Origin: Emticicia agri | GTDB lineage: Bacteria > Bacteroidota > Bacteroidia > Cytophagales > Spirosomataceae | Length of the DNA stretch: 64,000 nt | Direction: 5' to 3' | NCBI RefSeq assembly: GCF_004168285.1 | Contig: NZ_SEWF01000012.1 | Coordinates: 103,252 to 167,251 of the forward strand | Shown here: one piece after another, positions 14,285 to 23,320 of the stretch | Layout of the letters: every line of letters starts with the position of its first letter | How positions within the stretch are numbered: the stretch's first letter is position 1 | Notes under the pieces: model-generated | Told to the model about the DNA's origin: nothing | Databases searched by the model: none | Seen by the model: only the letters and a program-made list of their open reading frames with translations | Program-made: the position numbers and the translations under genes

Positions 14285-16930
14285 TTATACTAAACTTTTC
14301 CCTTTTTCAATGGCCTTATCCAGACCGCTTAAATCGCTTCCTCCGGCAGTAGCAAAGTAAGGTTGCCCACCGCCGCCGCCTTTCATTTCTTTGGCTAATT
14401 CTTTAACAATATTGCCTGCATGCAGGTTTTTGTCTTTCATAACCGCTTCATCAATAATTACGGCAATTTGTGGCTTCCCTCCTATTTCTGCACCTAATAC
14501 TCCATAGAAACTGTTTACCTGATTTCTCAATTCAAAAGCTAATTGTTTCAAAGCATCAGCCGATGGTATCGTTACTCTCGCAGTCAATACATTGATGCCA
14601 TTAATCGCTTCTACTTTTTCAAGCAATTGTTTTTTCAAATCCTGCAATTTCTCATTCTCTAAAACTTCTACTTTCTTCTGCAAAGATGCTTTTTCAGCAA
14701 GCAGGTTTTCGATAGCTTTTATTAAATCAGATGGATTTTTAAGCAGCGTAGCTATTTCATCTTTTACTCTTAAATCTTCCTTGATTTTCTCAATTGCTTT
14801 TTCGCCCGTCAATGCCTCTACTCTACGCACCCCTGCGGCTACCGAACCCTCTGAAACAAATTTGAAGATACCAATCTGGCCCGTTGATGGCACGTGTGTA
14901 CCCCCACACAATTCAACCGAGAATTGTGGGTCAAAAATTACGACACGTACAAAATCGCCATATTTTTCGCCAAATGTAGCCGTAGCACCCAAAGCAATGG
15001 CCTCGTTAATGGGCATATTTACTTTAGTTTCTAAGGCAATATTCTGACGGATTTTTTCATTCACTATGTCTTCAATTTTTGCCAGTTCTTCGTCTGTTAC
15101 TTTAGCAAAATGCGAGAAGTCAAAACGGGTTACGTTATCATCCTGATAAGAGCCTTTCTGTACAATATGGCTACCCAATACCTGACGCATAGCCGCCAGC
15201 ATTAAGTGAGTGGCCGTATGGTTTGCCATAATTTTCCGATGGCGAGCTTCATCAACATGCGCCACTACCACATCGGCAGTATTCAGAATCTCCTCTAAAT
15301 CTTTATCTCTTGAAATATGAATGAATAAATCGTTTTCTTTCTTGGTATCGGCAATGTTAATGGCATGGTTACCAATTACAATGGTTCCGGTATCACCTAC
15401 CTGTCCACCCATTTCTGCATAGAAAGGGGTTTTGTCTAACACGATATGATACTCCTGTCCTGCTTTAGTTTTTACCTTGCGGTATTTTACAATCTGTGCT
15501 TCAGTTGATAGTTGGTCGTAACCTACAAACTCAAAATCCTCTCCCTCATTCAAATCAACCCAGTCGGTAGCTTCTTTGGCAGAATCCTTCTTCGACAGGT
15601 CTTTTTGCACCTGCAAGGCTTTAGTATAACCATCATTATCAACGCTAAAGCCTTTTTCTTTAGCAATCAGTGCCGTTAAATCTAACGGGAAACCGTAGGT
15701 ATCACTCAGTTCAAATGCCTGGTCTCCTGCTATCACTTGGTCGCTTGCGCTGCTCATAATCATGTCCAGGCGTTTTAAACCTGTTTCAAGCGTACGTAAG
15801 AATGTTTTTTCTTCTTCCTCTATCACTTTACTCACAAAATCCTGCTGAGATTTCAACTCAGGGAAAACATCAGCAAACTGGTCGGCTAATACTGGCACCA
15901 GTTTATTCATAAATGGCTCTTTAAACCCTAAGTATGAATAGCCGTAACGTACTGCACGACGTAAAATACGACGGATAACATATCCGGCTTTATTGTTGGA
16001 AGGTAATTGACCGTCGGCAATGGTAAAAGCCACAGCACGGATATGGTCGGCAATCACACGCATGGCAACATCTACATAACTATCTGACGACAATGTGCCG
16101 TTTTCGCCGTATTTCTTGCCCGACATTTCTTCTAATACCTGAATAGTATTCTGGAAAATATCAGTATCGTAGTTTGACTGTTTGCCCTGAATAGCCATAC
16201 ATAGGCGTTCAAAGCCCATCCCAGTATCTACGTGTTTGGCAGGCAATAAAACCAACGATTTATCGGCTTTACGCTCAAACTGCATAAATACGTTATTCCA
16301 GATTTCGATTACCTGCGGATGGTCATTGTTCACCAATTCTTTTCCGCTTTTGGCGGCTACTTCCTCCTCACTGCGTAAATCTATATGAATTTCTGAGCAA
16401 GGGCCACATGGACCTGTATCGCCCATTTCCCAGAAATTGTCTTTTTTATTTCCTAAAATAATGCGGTTTTCATCACCTATCAATTCTTTCCAGATATCAT
16501 AAGCCTCCTGATCGAAAGGGACGTTGTCCTCTTTGCTCCCTTCAAAAACCGATACATAGATTCTGTCTTTAGGCAATTTATAAACTTCTGTCAATAACTC
16601 CCACGACCATGTCAAGGCTTCTTTCTTGAAATAATCACCAAACGACCAGTTACCCAACATCTCAAACATGGTGTGGTGGTAGGTGTCAAACCCTACATCT
16701 TCCAAGTCGTTGTGTTTACCGCTTACACGAAGGCATTTCTGAGTATCCGCAATACGCTTGGCGGGTGGTGTACCATTGCCTAAGAAAAAATCCTTAAACT
16801 GTGCCATACCCGAGTTGTTGAACATCAGGGTTGGGTCATTTTTTGCCACCAATGGAGCCGAAGGGACAATCAGGTGCCCTTTACTACGGAAAAAATCTAA
16901 AAAAGCCTTACGAATTTCGTGCGAAGTCAT
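14285..16930 (-). CDS. alaS: Alanyl-tRNA synthetase
   Basis: The 881-residue enzyme charges tRNA-Ala with alanine and hydrolyses mischarged Ser/Gly. The class II catalytic core opens the protein (IRKAFLDFFRSKGH, HHTMFEMLGNWSFGDYFK). The editing domain zinc site is intact: HTATH near residue 568 and CGGTH near 673. The C-terminal oligomerisation/C-Ala region carries a coiled coil (about 725-765) and ends with GGGGGQPYFATAGG. The length is normal (about 875). It is transcribed alone on the minus strand. A TAAATTTGC box at 17085-17093 (minus strand) could be its promoter, with a leader of roughly 150 nt. Confidence 0.97.
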   Translation of the reverse strand: MTSHEIRKAFLDFFRSKGHLIVPSAPLVAKNDPTLMFNNSGMAQFKDFFLGNGTPPAKRIADTQKCLRVSGKHNDLEDVGFDTYHHTMFEMLGNWSFGDYFKKEALTWSWELLTEVYKLPKDRIYVSVFEGSKEDNVPFDQEAYDIWKELIGDENRIILGNKKDNFWEMGDTGPCGPCSEIHIDLRSEEEVAAKSGKELVNNDHPQVIEIWNNVFMQFERKADKSLVLLPAKHVDTGMGFERLCMAIQGKQSNYDTDIFQNTIQVLEEMSGKKYGENGTLSSDSYVDVAMRVIADHIRAVAFTIADGQLPSNNKAGYVIRRILRRAVRYGYSYLGFKEPFMNKLVPVLADQFADVFPELKSQQDFVSKVIEEEEKTFLRTLETGLKRLDMIMSSASDQVIAGDQAFELSDTYGFPLDLTALIAKEKGFSVDNDGYTKALQVQKDLSKKDSAKEATDWVDLNEGEDFEFVGYDQLSTEAQIVKYRKVKTKAGQEYHIVLDKTPFYAEMGGQVGDTGTIVIGNHAINIADTKKENDLFIHISRDKDLEEILNTADVVVAHVDEARHRKIMANHTATHLMLAAMRQVLGSHIVQKGSYQDDNVTRFDFSHFAKVTDEELAKIEDIVNEKIRQNIALETKVNMPINEAIALGATATFGEKYGDFVRVVIFDPQFSVELCGGTHVPSTGQIGIFKFVSEGSVAAGVRRVEALTGEKAIEKIKEDLRVKDEIATLLKNPSDLIKAIENLLAEKASLQKKVEVLENEKLQDLKKQLLEKVEAINGINVLTARVTIPSADALKQLAFELRNQVNSFYGVLGAEIGGKPQIAVIIDEAVMKDKNLHAGNIVKELAKEMKGGGGGQPYFATAGGSDLSGLDKAIEKGKSLV

Positions 16931-16937
16931 ATCTGTG

Positions 16938-17000
16938 ATAAATTAGTGAATTAGCGAATGAGTGAATTAGTGATTAGATGGCTAAAGCCATATAGTAAAA
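16938..17000. repeat. Short repetitive tract upstream of alaS
   Basis: The tract contains repeated GTGAATTAG units and one palindrome GGCTAAAGCC, the same core as in the element at 11459-11608. It lies in the alaS leader and may be a decayed repeat copy. Confidence 0.35.
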
Positions 17001-17084
17001 ATTCATTCATTCAACTTAAGAGTCTATGAGATTTGCCCATAAACTCCTTTTTTCGATAAATATTTTGCTTTATTTATTGAGGGT

Positions 17085-17093
17085 GCAAATTTA
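17085..17093 (-). promoter_or_regulatory. Candidate -7 box for alaS
   Basis: On the minus strand this reads TAAATTTGC, a full match to TAnnTTTGC. No convincing -33 TTG is present at the expected distance. It lies 155 bp upstream of the alaS start. Confidence 0.4.
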
Positions 17094-17175
17094 GTCTAAA
17101 TTACAGACTATTTGAAGCGTTCTTTTAATAAAAACAGCACAGGAGTTTCAATTATTAATACTTACAGACAGAAGC

Positions 17176-18708
17176 CTAAACATTTGTATCAAAGACACGA
17201 CCGAAATAGTCGCTTATTTCTTTTATCAGCATGTCCTTTTGTCGCTTTTTAATGCCTGCCAGTTCTTTGGCTAATTGTTTCTTAAAATCCAGTTGCATTT
17301 GCCGGGCTATCTGTATGCGTTGGGCTTGCGGACTACCTGCGCCGTGCATACTTTCGGTCAGGTATCCAACAGCATTTCTGCCTAATGTCATGTTTTCAAT
17401 CAGTCGTAGAATTCTCATCCGGTGTTCTGTCGGCACATCTGCTCTGCCTTTCAGGTATTTCTCTAACAAATGCCCTACTGTTTCGCTTCTGAAATCCTGT
17501 TCAGATGGCAGCGTAACCATCAATCCACCTGCTAAATCCTGCGCCAGACGACTGATTTCATAAGGTAGTCTGGTTACATGGTGCTTGCACACATTGGCCA
17601 GCATATCATCGGCCAGATAAGTCCCTGATAGCGTAGGTTTTGACTGATAAGAGGCCGCTATACCTGTGGCATAAATAGTCTCGTTCAGATGCGTCATTTC
17701 CACTAATTTATCTTTAATATGGCTGGCCTTGTCTGCCCCGTTAAATTCGGCGATGGTAGCTGCTGCGCCAATCAGCACATCGCCTACTCCACTTTTGCAG
17801 ACATAGCTCCGGCGATGGTAACAGGTAAAACGCTCTACCAGCATAGAGGCAAATTCATATTCGCCGTCCATAAAAATCAGTTCGTTGGGTATAAACACCT
17901 CTTCAAAAATCACCATTGCCTCTTGTCCGCCATAGTGTGCATTGCCAGAATCAATATCTCCGGTCTCCATACTACGTGTATCGCACGACTGCCTGCCATA
18001 AATATAGGTAATACCCTTAGCATCTACCGGAATTGCGCCTACAATAGCATAGTTCCGGTCATTATCTGTCAGGCGCATGGTTGGCATTACTAAAAGCCAA
18101 TGAGAATTGAGACAGCCTGTCTGATGTGCTTTAGCTCCCGTGATATATACTCCTTCACTGGTTCGCCTCGTAATATGTACAAACAAATCAGGGTCTGCCT
18201 GTTGGTGTGGTGCAAGGCTTCTGTCTCCTTTTACATCAGTCATAGCTCCACCAATCACAAAATTATGGTTCTGGGTATAAGCAATAAACTTTCTGAAGCG
18301 TGTATGATAGTTGGTATGATAACAGGCATCTATTTCAAAAGTAGTCGAATATAAGGCATTGAAGGCGTCCATACCCACACAACGCTGAAAACAAGTACCT
18401 GTCAGTTGTCCTAAACGGCGTTGCATTTTGTTTTGTAAAACTACATCTTCACGTTTCTGGGCTATGTGCAGAAAACGATTGACCCGCTTGCCTGTAAACG
18501 GAGAAATAGCCGTAGCCAATTCAGGCTCCTGTAATGCCAACTGAAAAGTTTCGGCAACCGCATTGATAGAAGGGCGAATCATAGGATGTTCTACAATATC
18601 GGCTACCAACTCTCCAAAAAGATAGACTTTCAAAGCACGACCCCGAAGACTTTCGATATACGCTTCGGCTGTACTGATGCCTTCTGTTACTTCGTCAATG
18701 GTTTGCAT
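17176..18708 (-). CDS. 4-hydroxybutyryl-CoA dehydratase-like Fe-S/FAD enzyme
   Basis: The 510-residue protein belongs to the 4-hydroxyphenylacetate 3-hydroxylase (HpaB) superfamily. It carries the iron-sulfur ligand set that separates 4-hydroxybutyryl-CoA dehydratase/vinylacetyl-CoA isomerase (AbfD) from the flavin monooxygenases: C106 and C110 (TCFQRC), H298 (CYHRRSY) and C304. From memory, the Clostridium enzyme uses C99, C103, H292 and C299, the same layout with one residue fewer between the last two here. AbfD converts 4-hydroxybutyryl-CoA to crotonyl-CoA, as in GABA/4-hydroxybutyrate catabolism. It is 13 bp downstream of an alpha/beta hydrolase gene, with a crotonase gene behind that, which fits acyl-CoA catabolism. 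Automatic annotation would probably say 4-hydroxyphenylacetate hydroxylase; the cysteines argue against that. Confidence 0.8.
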   Translation of the reverse strand: MQTIDEVTEGISTAEAYIESLRGRALKVYLFGELVADIVEHPMIRPSINAVAETFQLALQEPELATAISPFTGKRVNRFLHIAQKREDVVLQNKMQRRLGQLTGTCFQRCVGMDAFNALYSTTFEIDACYHTNYHTRFRKFIAYTQNHNFVIGGAMTDVKGDRSLAPHQQADPDLFVHITRRTSEGVYITGAKAHQTGCLNSHWLLVMPTMRLTDNDRNYAIVGAIPVDAKGITYIYGRQSCDTRSMETGDIDSGNAHYGGQEAMVIFEEVFIPNELIFMDGEYEFASMLVERFTCYHRRSYVCKSGVGDVLIGAAATIAEFNGADKASHIKDKLVEMTHLNETIYATGIAASYQSKPTLSGTYLADDMLANVCKHHVTRLPYEISRLAQDLAGGLMVTLPSEQDFRSETVGHLLEKYLKGRADVPTEHRMRILRLIENMTLGRNAVGYLTESMHGAGSPQAQRIQIARQMQLDFKKQLAKELAGIKKRQKDMLIKEISDYFGRVFDTNV

Positions 18709-18721
18709 AGCTATCAGGTTT

Positions 18722-19624
18722 TCAGTTAAATTTATTGGTTTGTAAGTGCGTAATAATGGCAGGCATCACCGTTTCTAACACAGGTTTAGGCAACTGGTGT
18801 CCCATGCCTTCTACCCAGAGCATTTTTGCATTTGGTATTTTAGGTGCATAAATGGTAGCATGTATAGGCGGAATAAGCGGGTCTTCAGTGCCATGAATCA
18901 CCAGAGTGGGAGCTTTGATTTTTGGTAGCTCATGCAAGCGTGAACCAGACGCAGCAATGCCGCAGAATTGCTGAAATCTGGCTCTCGGGTTCTGCCCTTT
19001 TCTTTGTTCTATTCCTTCAATAAAAATAGTTCGTAAATGCTGATGGTTAAACGGGAATGTCTTGCCGTTGAGTCGGCGATAGGTTTTCACATAACCTTCA
19101 ACCGTAATGGCCGGAAATGCCAGTTTACTTTTAATTGTAAAATTCCGCAGAAAAAACGGAATCAATCGCACAAATGGTTTTCCTCTGAAAAAAGGTACTG
19201 CAGCAGGGTCTAATATAAAACCTGACGACATAATAGAAACCAGACATAATACCCTTTCAGCATGAGAAATGGCGATACGCTGGGCTATCATGCCCCCCAT
19301 GGATACCCCAATGATATGCGCCTTGCTGACAGACAGGTAATCTAATAATCCGATACTGTCTTTTGCCATATCTTCGAGCGTATAGGGCCGCTTCCGGTGC
19401 CAGGTATCGTTTAACCAGGTTGAAAGCCCAATATCCCGGTTATCAAAACGAATCACATAATACCCAGCTTCTACTAATGGTTCAATAAAATCGTTGGTAA
19501 ACATGATGCTTTGCGCATCAAGCCCCATAATGAGCAGAATGGCCGGATTTTCCTGCTGTCCGAAAGTTTCAAAATAAATTTCAATAGTATTGCAGGGGGC
19601 TTTACCTGCTAAAGTCGGTTTCAT
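18722..19624 (-). CDS. Alpha/beta-fold hydrolase
   Basis: The 300-residue hydrolase has the nucleophile elbow G-V-S-M-G-G (about residue 108 of this start), an oxyanion-type segment LLIMGLDAQ and a late HGTEDPLIPP acid loop followed by GMGHQLP with the catalytic His. The order Ser-Asp-His is canonical. The substrate is unknown; close relatives are labelled esterases or enol-lactonases. I chose the ATG at 19624; an upstream in-frame TTG at 19657 would add 11 residues without improving the fold. It is followed after 13 bp by the AbfD-like gene, so co-transcription is likely. Confidence 0.8.
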   Translation of the reverse strand: MKPTLAGKAPCNTIEIYFETFGQQENPAILLIMGLDAQSIMFTNDFIEPLVEAGYYVIRFDNRDIGLSTWLNDTWHRKRPYTLEDMAKDSIGLLDYLSVSKAHIIGVSMGGMIAQRIAISHAERVLCLVSIMSSGFILDPAAVPFFRGKPFVRLIPFFLRNFTIKSKLAFPAITVEGYVKTYRRLNGKTFPFNHQHLRTIFIEGIEQRKGQNPRARFQQFCGIAASGSRLHELPKIKAPTLVIHGTEDPLIPPIHATIYAPKIPNAKMLWVEGMGHQLPKPVLETVMPAIITHLQTNKFN

Positions 19625-19684
19625 GACATTTTTATAACAGCGAACGAGTAAATACAATCAATGTGCAATAATAAAAAGACATTC

Positions 19685-19777
19685 TTACCACGGAGTTGCA
19701 CCGAGTTTTGCACGGAGATTCACGGAGGTTTCAACTCAGCGTAACTCTGTGCAAAACTTCGTGTTACTTCGTGGTTA
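19685..19777. repeat. Imperfect long palindrome
   Basis: 19685-19717 (starting TTACCACGGAGTTGCACC) and 19743-19777 are near-complementary arms built from CACGGAG/CTTCGTG units, each about 33 bp. This CACxGAG-type palindrome occurs between genes in many bacterial genomes. It separates the hydrolase and crotonase genes and might act as an attenuator. Confidence 0.55.
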
Positions 19778-19793
19778 AATAAAATAATTTACT

Positions 19794-20552
19794 CTACTTA
19801 TTCTTCTCAAAATTCTTTAAAAACTCTGCCCTGTCGGTGATTTCGGTCAGGAACTCCTGTTCAATAGCTAAACCTTCTTCTAAAGTTTTAGAAAACCCTT
19901 CGTTATAAAGGTGCTTCATGGCAGCTATGGTCTGGGCTGAATTCTGTAAAATCTCATGGGCTAACTCAAAAGCGGTTTCTTCTAATTTTTCCAAAGGTAC
20001 AGCCCTGTTTACTAATCCTATGCTCTCTGCCTCTTTGCCTGTAATGGGTTTAGCCGTAAACGAAAGTTCTTTGGCTTTCAATAAACCCACCAATTTTGGT
20101 AAACGTTGGGTCATTCCCCATTTGGGTAATATGCCCCATTTGGTATGTGTATCTCCGATTTTAGCATTTTCTGCGGCCACAATCAAGTCAAAAAATAGCA
20201 TCAGTTCGGTTGCCCCTGTATAGCAATACCCATGCACCAATACAATACCCGGTTGGGGCATGGTACGTAAGATGTGTGCAATGTCGTTGCCATCTTGCAA
20301 TATATCTGATGCCTTGAACTGCCCGCCCTGAATACCTTCATTCAATGCCTTTAAATCAACTCCTGCCGAAAAAGCCCTGCCTGCCCCTTTTACCACTACT
20401 ACTTTTATATCGGCACGTTTTGCTATAGCGGTTAAAGCATGCTTTAATTCTACTATCATCAGCGGCGTAAGGGCATTGAGCGAAGCAGGTCTGTTTAAGG
20501 TAATGATACTTATTGCTTCTTTCTCTTCTACAATTATATCGTGGTACTCCAT
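19794..20552 (-). CDS. Enoyl-CoA hydratase/isomerase family (crotonase) protein
   Basis: The 252-residue protein has a crotonase fold with the CoA/oxyanion segment GAGRAFSAGVDLKAL (about 56-70) and the second oxyanion loop at GYCYTGATEL (109-117). The first catalytic Glu is kept (E116), but the second (Glu164 in rat hydratase) is replaced in the THTKWG stretch (135-140). It may therefore be an isomerase or another crotonase activity rather than a straightforward hydratase. It is upstream of the hydrolase and AbfD-like genes on the same strand; a hydratase/isomerase acting on crotonyl-CoA would fit. A minus-strand TACATTTG box at 20576-20583 is a possible promoter. Confidence 0.85.
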   Translation of the reverse strand: MEYHDIIVEEKEAISIITLNRPASLNALTPLMIVELKHALTAIAKRADIKVVVVKGAGRAFSAGVDLKALNEGIQGGQFKASDILQDGNDIAHILRTMPQPGIVLVHGYCYTGATELMLFFDLIVAAENAKIGDTHTKWGILPKWGMTQRLPKLVGLLKAKELSFTAKPITGKEAESIGLVNRAVPLEKLEETAFELAHEILQNSAQTIAAMKHLYNEGFSKTLEEGLAIEQEFLTEITDRAEFLKNFEKNK

Positions 20553-20690
20553 AGTATCGTATCTGATTTGTTAAACAAATGTAGTTAATTCTCTTATGCC
20601 TGCATACTGACTTTAGAGAAAATTAATCTTCCAAAATTACCGTTAAAAAATTTTCTTCCAGCAAATAAAATATACAACTAAAAACTTAGT

Positions 20691-20698
20691 TATATTTG
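20691..20698 (+). promoter_or_regulatory. -7 box before the LRR gene
   Basis: TATATTTG matches TAnnTTTG and ends 20 bp before the ATG at 20719. A -33 element is not obvious. Confidence 0.4.
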
Positions 20699-20718
20699 TA
20701 AATAAAAAAACTAAATCT

Positions 20719-22179
20719 ATGAAAAACCTATTCTGCCTCCTCTTATTTGTTTCTTTTTACTCGCTTGGGCAACAAAAAGTGTATCAGGCTAAAGATTTTG
20801 AAAGAGACATATTTCCACCAAAAATTATACAGGAGGGTAAAGCCACTATCCGTCAATCGACAACCCCCTATAAGCGTCTGAATATTACTACTGCCGATGA
20901 TAAAAATAGAACGGTCATTTTAGATGTAGAAGTAAAAAAAATCTATACTGACCTTTACCGTTTCGCCAGCAAACGCAATGTAAAGTTTTATCAGTTTAAC
21001 GAAGCGAAATCTTTTCCTGTTGAATTAATGGTTCAACCCAATGGCACAATTGATTATTTTGTGTATGGGTTTCAGGGTTCTGTTGTGATTAATAATAATA
21101 GACCGAGTATGTTTAATGACTCTCTCAATCCTGAAAACAGACAAAAATTCCATGCAGTCGTAGAAGAGTTCTGCAAAACTTATCGGTTACCTGATAATCT
21201 GAGTAAAGAGCCGTTTAGTATGTCTTTCTTAATAACTCTGGGCAGTCAGCCTAAAAAGCCAAGCAAAATGTATATTTACAACATGGAAATGGCACAAGCC
21301 TGTGATAAACCGGATACTGTCAAGACCTTGATGCTGAATAATCTGGCTCTTGAGTCGTTTCCGATGGTGGTATTCAGGTTTAAGAATCTCGAAAAATTAG
21401 ATTTATCGGATAACTATATCGAAAAAATACCAAAGTCTGTATCTAAAATAAAGAATCTGAAATTTCTGAGTATCAGCAACAATCCCATTTATGATAACAA
21501 GCTGAAATTTAAGAAAAATACCCACATAAAAGACCTTAATTTACAATATACAGGTATCTCCTACCTACCAAGAAGCCTCGCTAAAAATCGGAACTTAGAA
21601 GTATTATTTTTAGGTAATAACCGCTATAAAGGTTTCAGAAAACGTGATTTCAGAAAGATGGCTCATCTGAAAGCCCTGAACTTATACAATGCCAATCTTT
21701 CAGCAGTACCTATTAATATAACCAAACTGCCTGCTTTAGAAGAGTTAGACCTCTACTATAATAATCTGAAACAATTACCCAACGAAATATGTAATATGCC
21801 CAAGCTGAAAACCCTGGCAGTATCTAATAACGAACTCTGGAATCTTCCGGCACACATAGCCAAAATCAGGACTTTAGAAACCCTTTATGCGCACCACAAC
21901 CGACTGAATGATTTGCCTACGCTGCCTGATTTGAAGCTGCTGCATATCAGTTATAATATGTTTAAAAGAGTTCCTGAAGAAATCTATCAGTTAGAAAATC
22001 TCATTGAAATTGACATGAGCAAAAACCAGATTATGGAAGTACCTGTTCAGTTAAGAAAGTTTGAAAAATTACAAAGAGTCTTTTTTGTAGAGAATGATTT
22101 TAACAGAATTGCTGAGAAGAAAGAAGAATTAGCTAAATTGGTAACTGATTTAGAGAAAAAAGATATTTTAGTACGCTGA
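20719..22179 (+). CDS. Secreted leucine-rich-repeat protein
   Basis: The 486-residue product has a signal peptide (NLFCLLLFVSFYSLGQ). A lysine-rich N-terminal domain of about 190 residues that I do not recognise follows. Roughly ten LRR units then run from about 205 to 470 with the pattern L..L.L..N.L..lP..i..l, for example LEKLDLSDNYIEKIPKSV and LEELDLYYNNLKQLPNEI. LRRs are protein-protein interaction surfaces, here probably in the periplasm or at the cell surface. Its stop codon overlaps the start of the next gene (ATGA-type overlap at 22179), so the two are translationally coupled. Confidence 0.8.
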   Translation: MKNLFCLLLFVSFYSLGQQKVYQAKDFERDIFPPKIIQEGKATIRQSTTPYKRLNITTADDKNRTVILDVEVKKIYTDLYRFASKRNVKFYQFNEAKSFPVELMVQPNGTIDYFVYGFQGSVVINNNRPSMFNDSLNPENRQKFHAVVEEFCKTYRLPDNLSKEPFSMSFLITLGSQPKKPSKMYIYNMEMAQACDKPDTVKTLMLNNLALESFPMVVFRFKNLEKLDLSDNYIEKIPKSVSKIKNLKFLSISNNPIYDNKLKFKKNTHIKDLNLQYTGISYLPRSLAKNRNLEVLFLGNNRYKGFRKRDFRKMAHLKALNLYNANLSAVPINITKLPALEELDLYYNNLKQLPNEICNMPKLKTLAVSNNELWNLPAHIAKIRTLETLYAHHNRLNDLPTLPDLKLLHISYNMFKRVPEEIYQLENLIEIDMSKNQIMEVPVQLRKFEKLQRVFFVENDFNRIAEKKEELAKLVTDLEKKDILVR

Positions 22180-22484
22180 TGAAACTTTTCTATACTACCA
22201 ACGAAGTGTCCGAGATTTTAGGTGTTACGGCATCAAAGATCCGGTTTTATGAAAAAAAATTCAAACTAAGGTTTGAGCGTAATGGGCGTGACCGAAAACT
22301 GACACAAAAAGACATTGACAAACTTCGGGAGATTATAGAGGTAAAAAGCAAAGGTACGCTTACGCTGAAAGGTACCGAACGTAAGATTAATAAAAAGACC
22401 GATCTCAATAAAAGTAAAAATGCTCTGAAAACGAGGTTACTCACAATCAGAGCGTTTTTACAGCAAACTTTGAATGAGCTTTAA
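22179..22484 (+). CDS. Small MerR-type DNA-binding protein
   Basis: The 101-residue protein is a bare MerR HTH (LFYTTNEVSEILGVTASKIRFYEKKF, residues 3-28) plus a Lys-rich wing and a short coiled helix (LLTIRAFLQQTLNEL). There is no ligand-binding domain. It overlaps the LRR gene by one base. In Bacteroidota this arrangement is common and the regulator's targets are usually unknown. Its 3' end overlaps the convergent rlmB gene by 4 bp. Confidence 0.75.
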   Translation: MKLFYTTNEVSEILGVTASKIRFYEKKFKLRFERNGRDRKLTQKDIDKLREIIEVKSKGTLTLKGTERKINKKTDLNKSKNALKTRLLTIRAFLQQTLNEL

Positions 22485-23320
22485 ATCCGTTGCCTTACCA
22501 CTTCATATAATATTACTCCGGTGGCTACCGACACATTCAATGAGCCTATTTTCCCTACCATCGGAATTTTAGTAGCGTGGTCGGCCTGTTCGAGCAGGTT
22601 TTCAGAAATACCATCTTCCTCTGAACCCATCAGAATGGCTGTCGGAACGGTAAAATCTATACTATATAATTGTTCGGTAGCTTTTTCGGTACAGGCTACT
22701 ATCTGAATACCCGATTGTTTCAATTCATCTAAAACCTGTGAAAGGCTATTTTCCCGGCATACAGGCAGGTAATTCAATGCACCTGAAGAAGTTTTCATGG
22801 CATCGGCATTGATTTGTGCAGCACCCCTTGATGCCACAATAATGGCATGTACACCCGAACATTCGGCAGTACGGGCAATCGCACCAAAATTACGCACATC
22901 AGTAATACGGTCTAATACTAATAGCAGAGGCACTTCTCCTTTCTCAAAAATATCGGCGATAACATTCGATGTTTTGGCGTAATTAACGGCAGATACAAAG
23001 GCGATTACCCCCTGATGATTTTTCATCGTGATGCGGTTCAGTTTTTCGAGGGGTACTCGCTGAACGGGCAAATCACGTTCTTTGGCCAGTTTTTCCACCT
23101 CTGCATGACCGAATTCACGCTGAATTAATATTTTTTCAATTTCTTTGGGGCCTTTCAGTGTTTCTAATACCGATTGTACACCAAAAACTATATCTGGTTT
23201 CGAAGATTTTTCAAAATTTGGTTTGGCAAAATACTTTTGCTTTTTCTTGAAATCAGAACGGGCTCCGTCTGTGCGGCTACCTGATTCTGAACTTACTCCA
23301 TAACGTTTCCTGTTCTCCAT
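22481..23320 (-). CDS. rlmB: 23S rRNA 2'-O-methyltransferase, SpoU/TrmH family (RlmB-like)
   Basis: The 279-residue protein transfers methyl from S-adenosylmethionine to a ribose 2'-O, in RlmB the G2251 of 23S rRNA. It has the SpoU substrate-binding domain (FGVQSVLETLKGP ... VPLEKLNRITMKNHQGVIA). The deep-trefoil-knot catalytic domain follows: RNFGAIARTAECSG (motif 1), MGSEEDGIS (motif 2) and IPMVGKIGSLNVSVATGVILYE (motif 3). A charged N-terminal tail of about 45 residues precedes it. ATG at 23320 was preferred over an upstream TTG at 23341. The start lies 28 bp inside the end of the GWxTD gene, indicating coupling. Confidence 0.9.
   Translation of the reverse strand: MENRKRYGVSSESGSRTDGARSDFKKKQKYFAKPNFEKSSKPDIVFGVQSVLETLKGPKEIEKILIQREFGHAEVEKLAKERDLPVQRVPLEKLNRITMKNHQGVIAFVSAVNYAKTSNVIADIFEKGEVPLLLVLDRITDVRNFGAIARTAECSGVHAIIVASRGAAQINADAMKTSSGALNYLPVCRENSLSQVLDELKQSGIQIVACTEKATEQLYSIDFTVPTAILMGSEEDGISENLLEQADHATKIPMVGKIGSLNVSVATGVILYEVVRQRI

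Noticed and set aside
14592..15047. Long plus-strand frame inside alaS
   Set aside because: Antisense shadow of alaS with a Ser/Phe-rich composition and no homology pattern.
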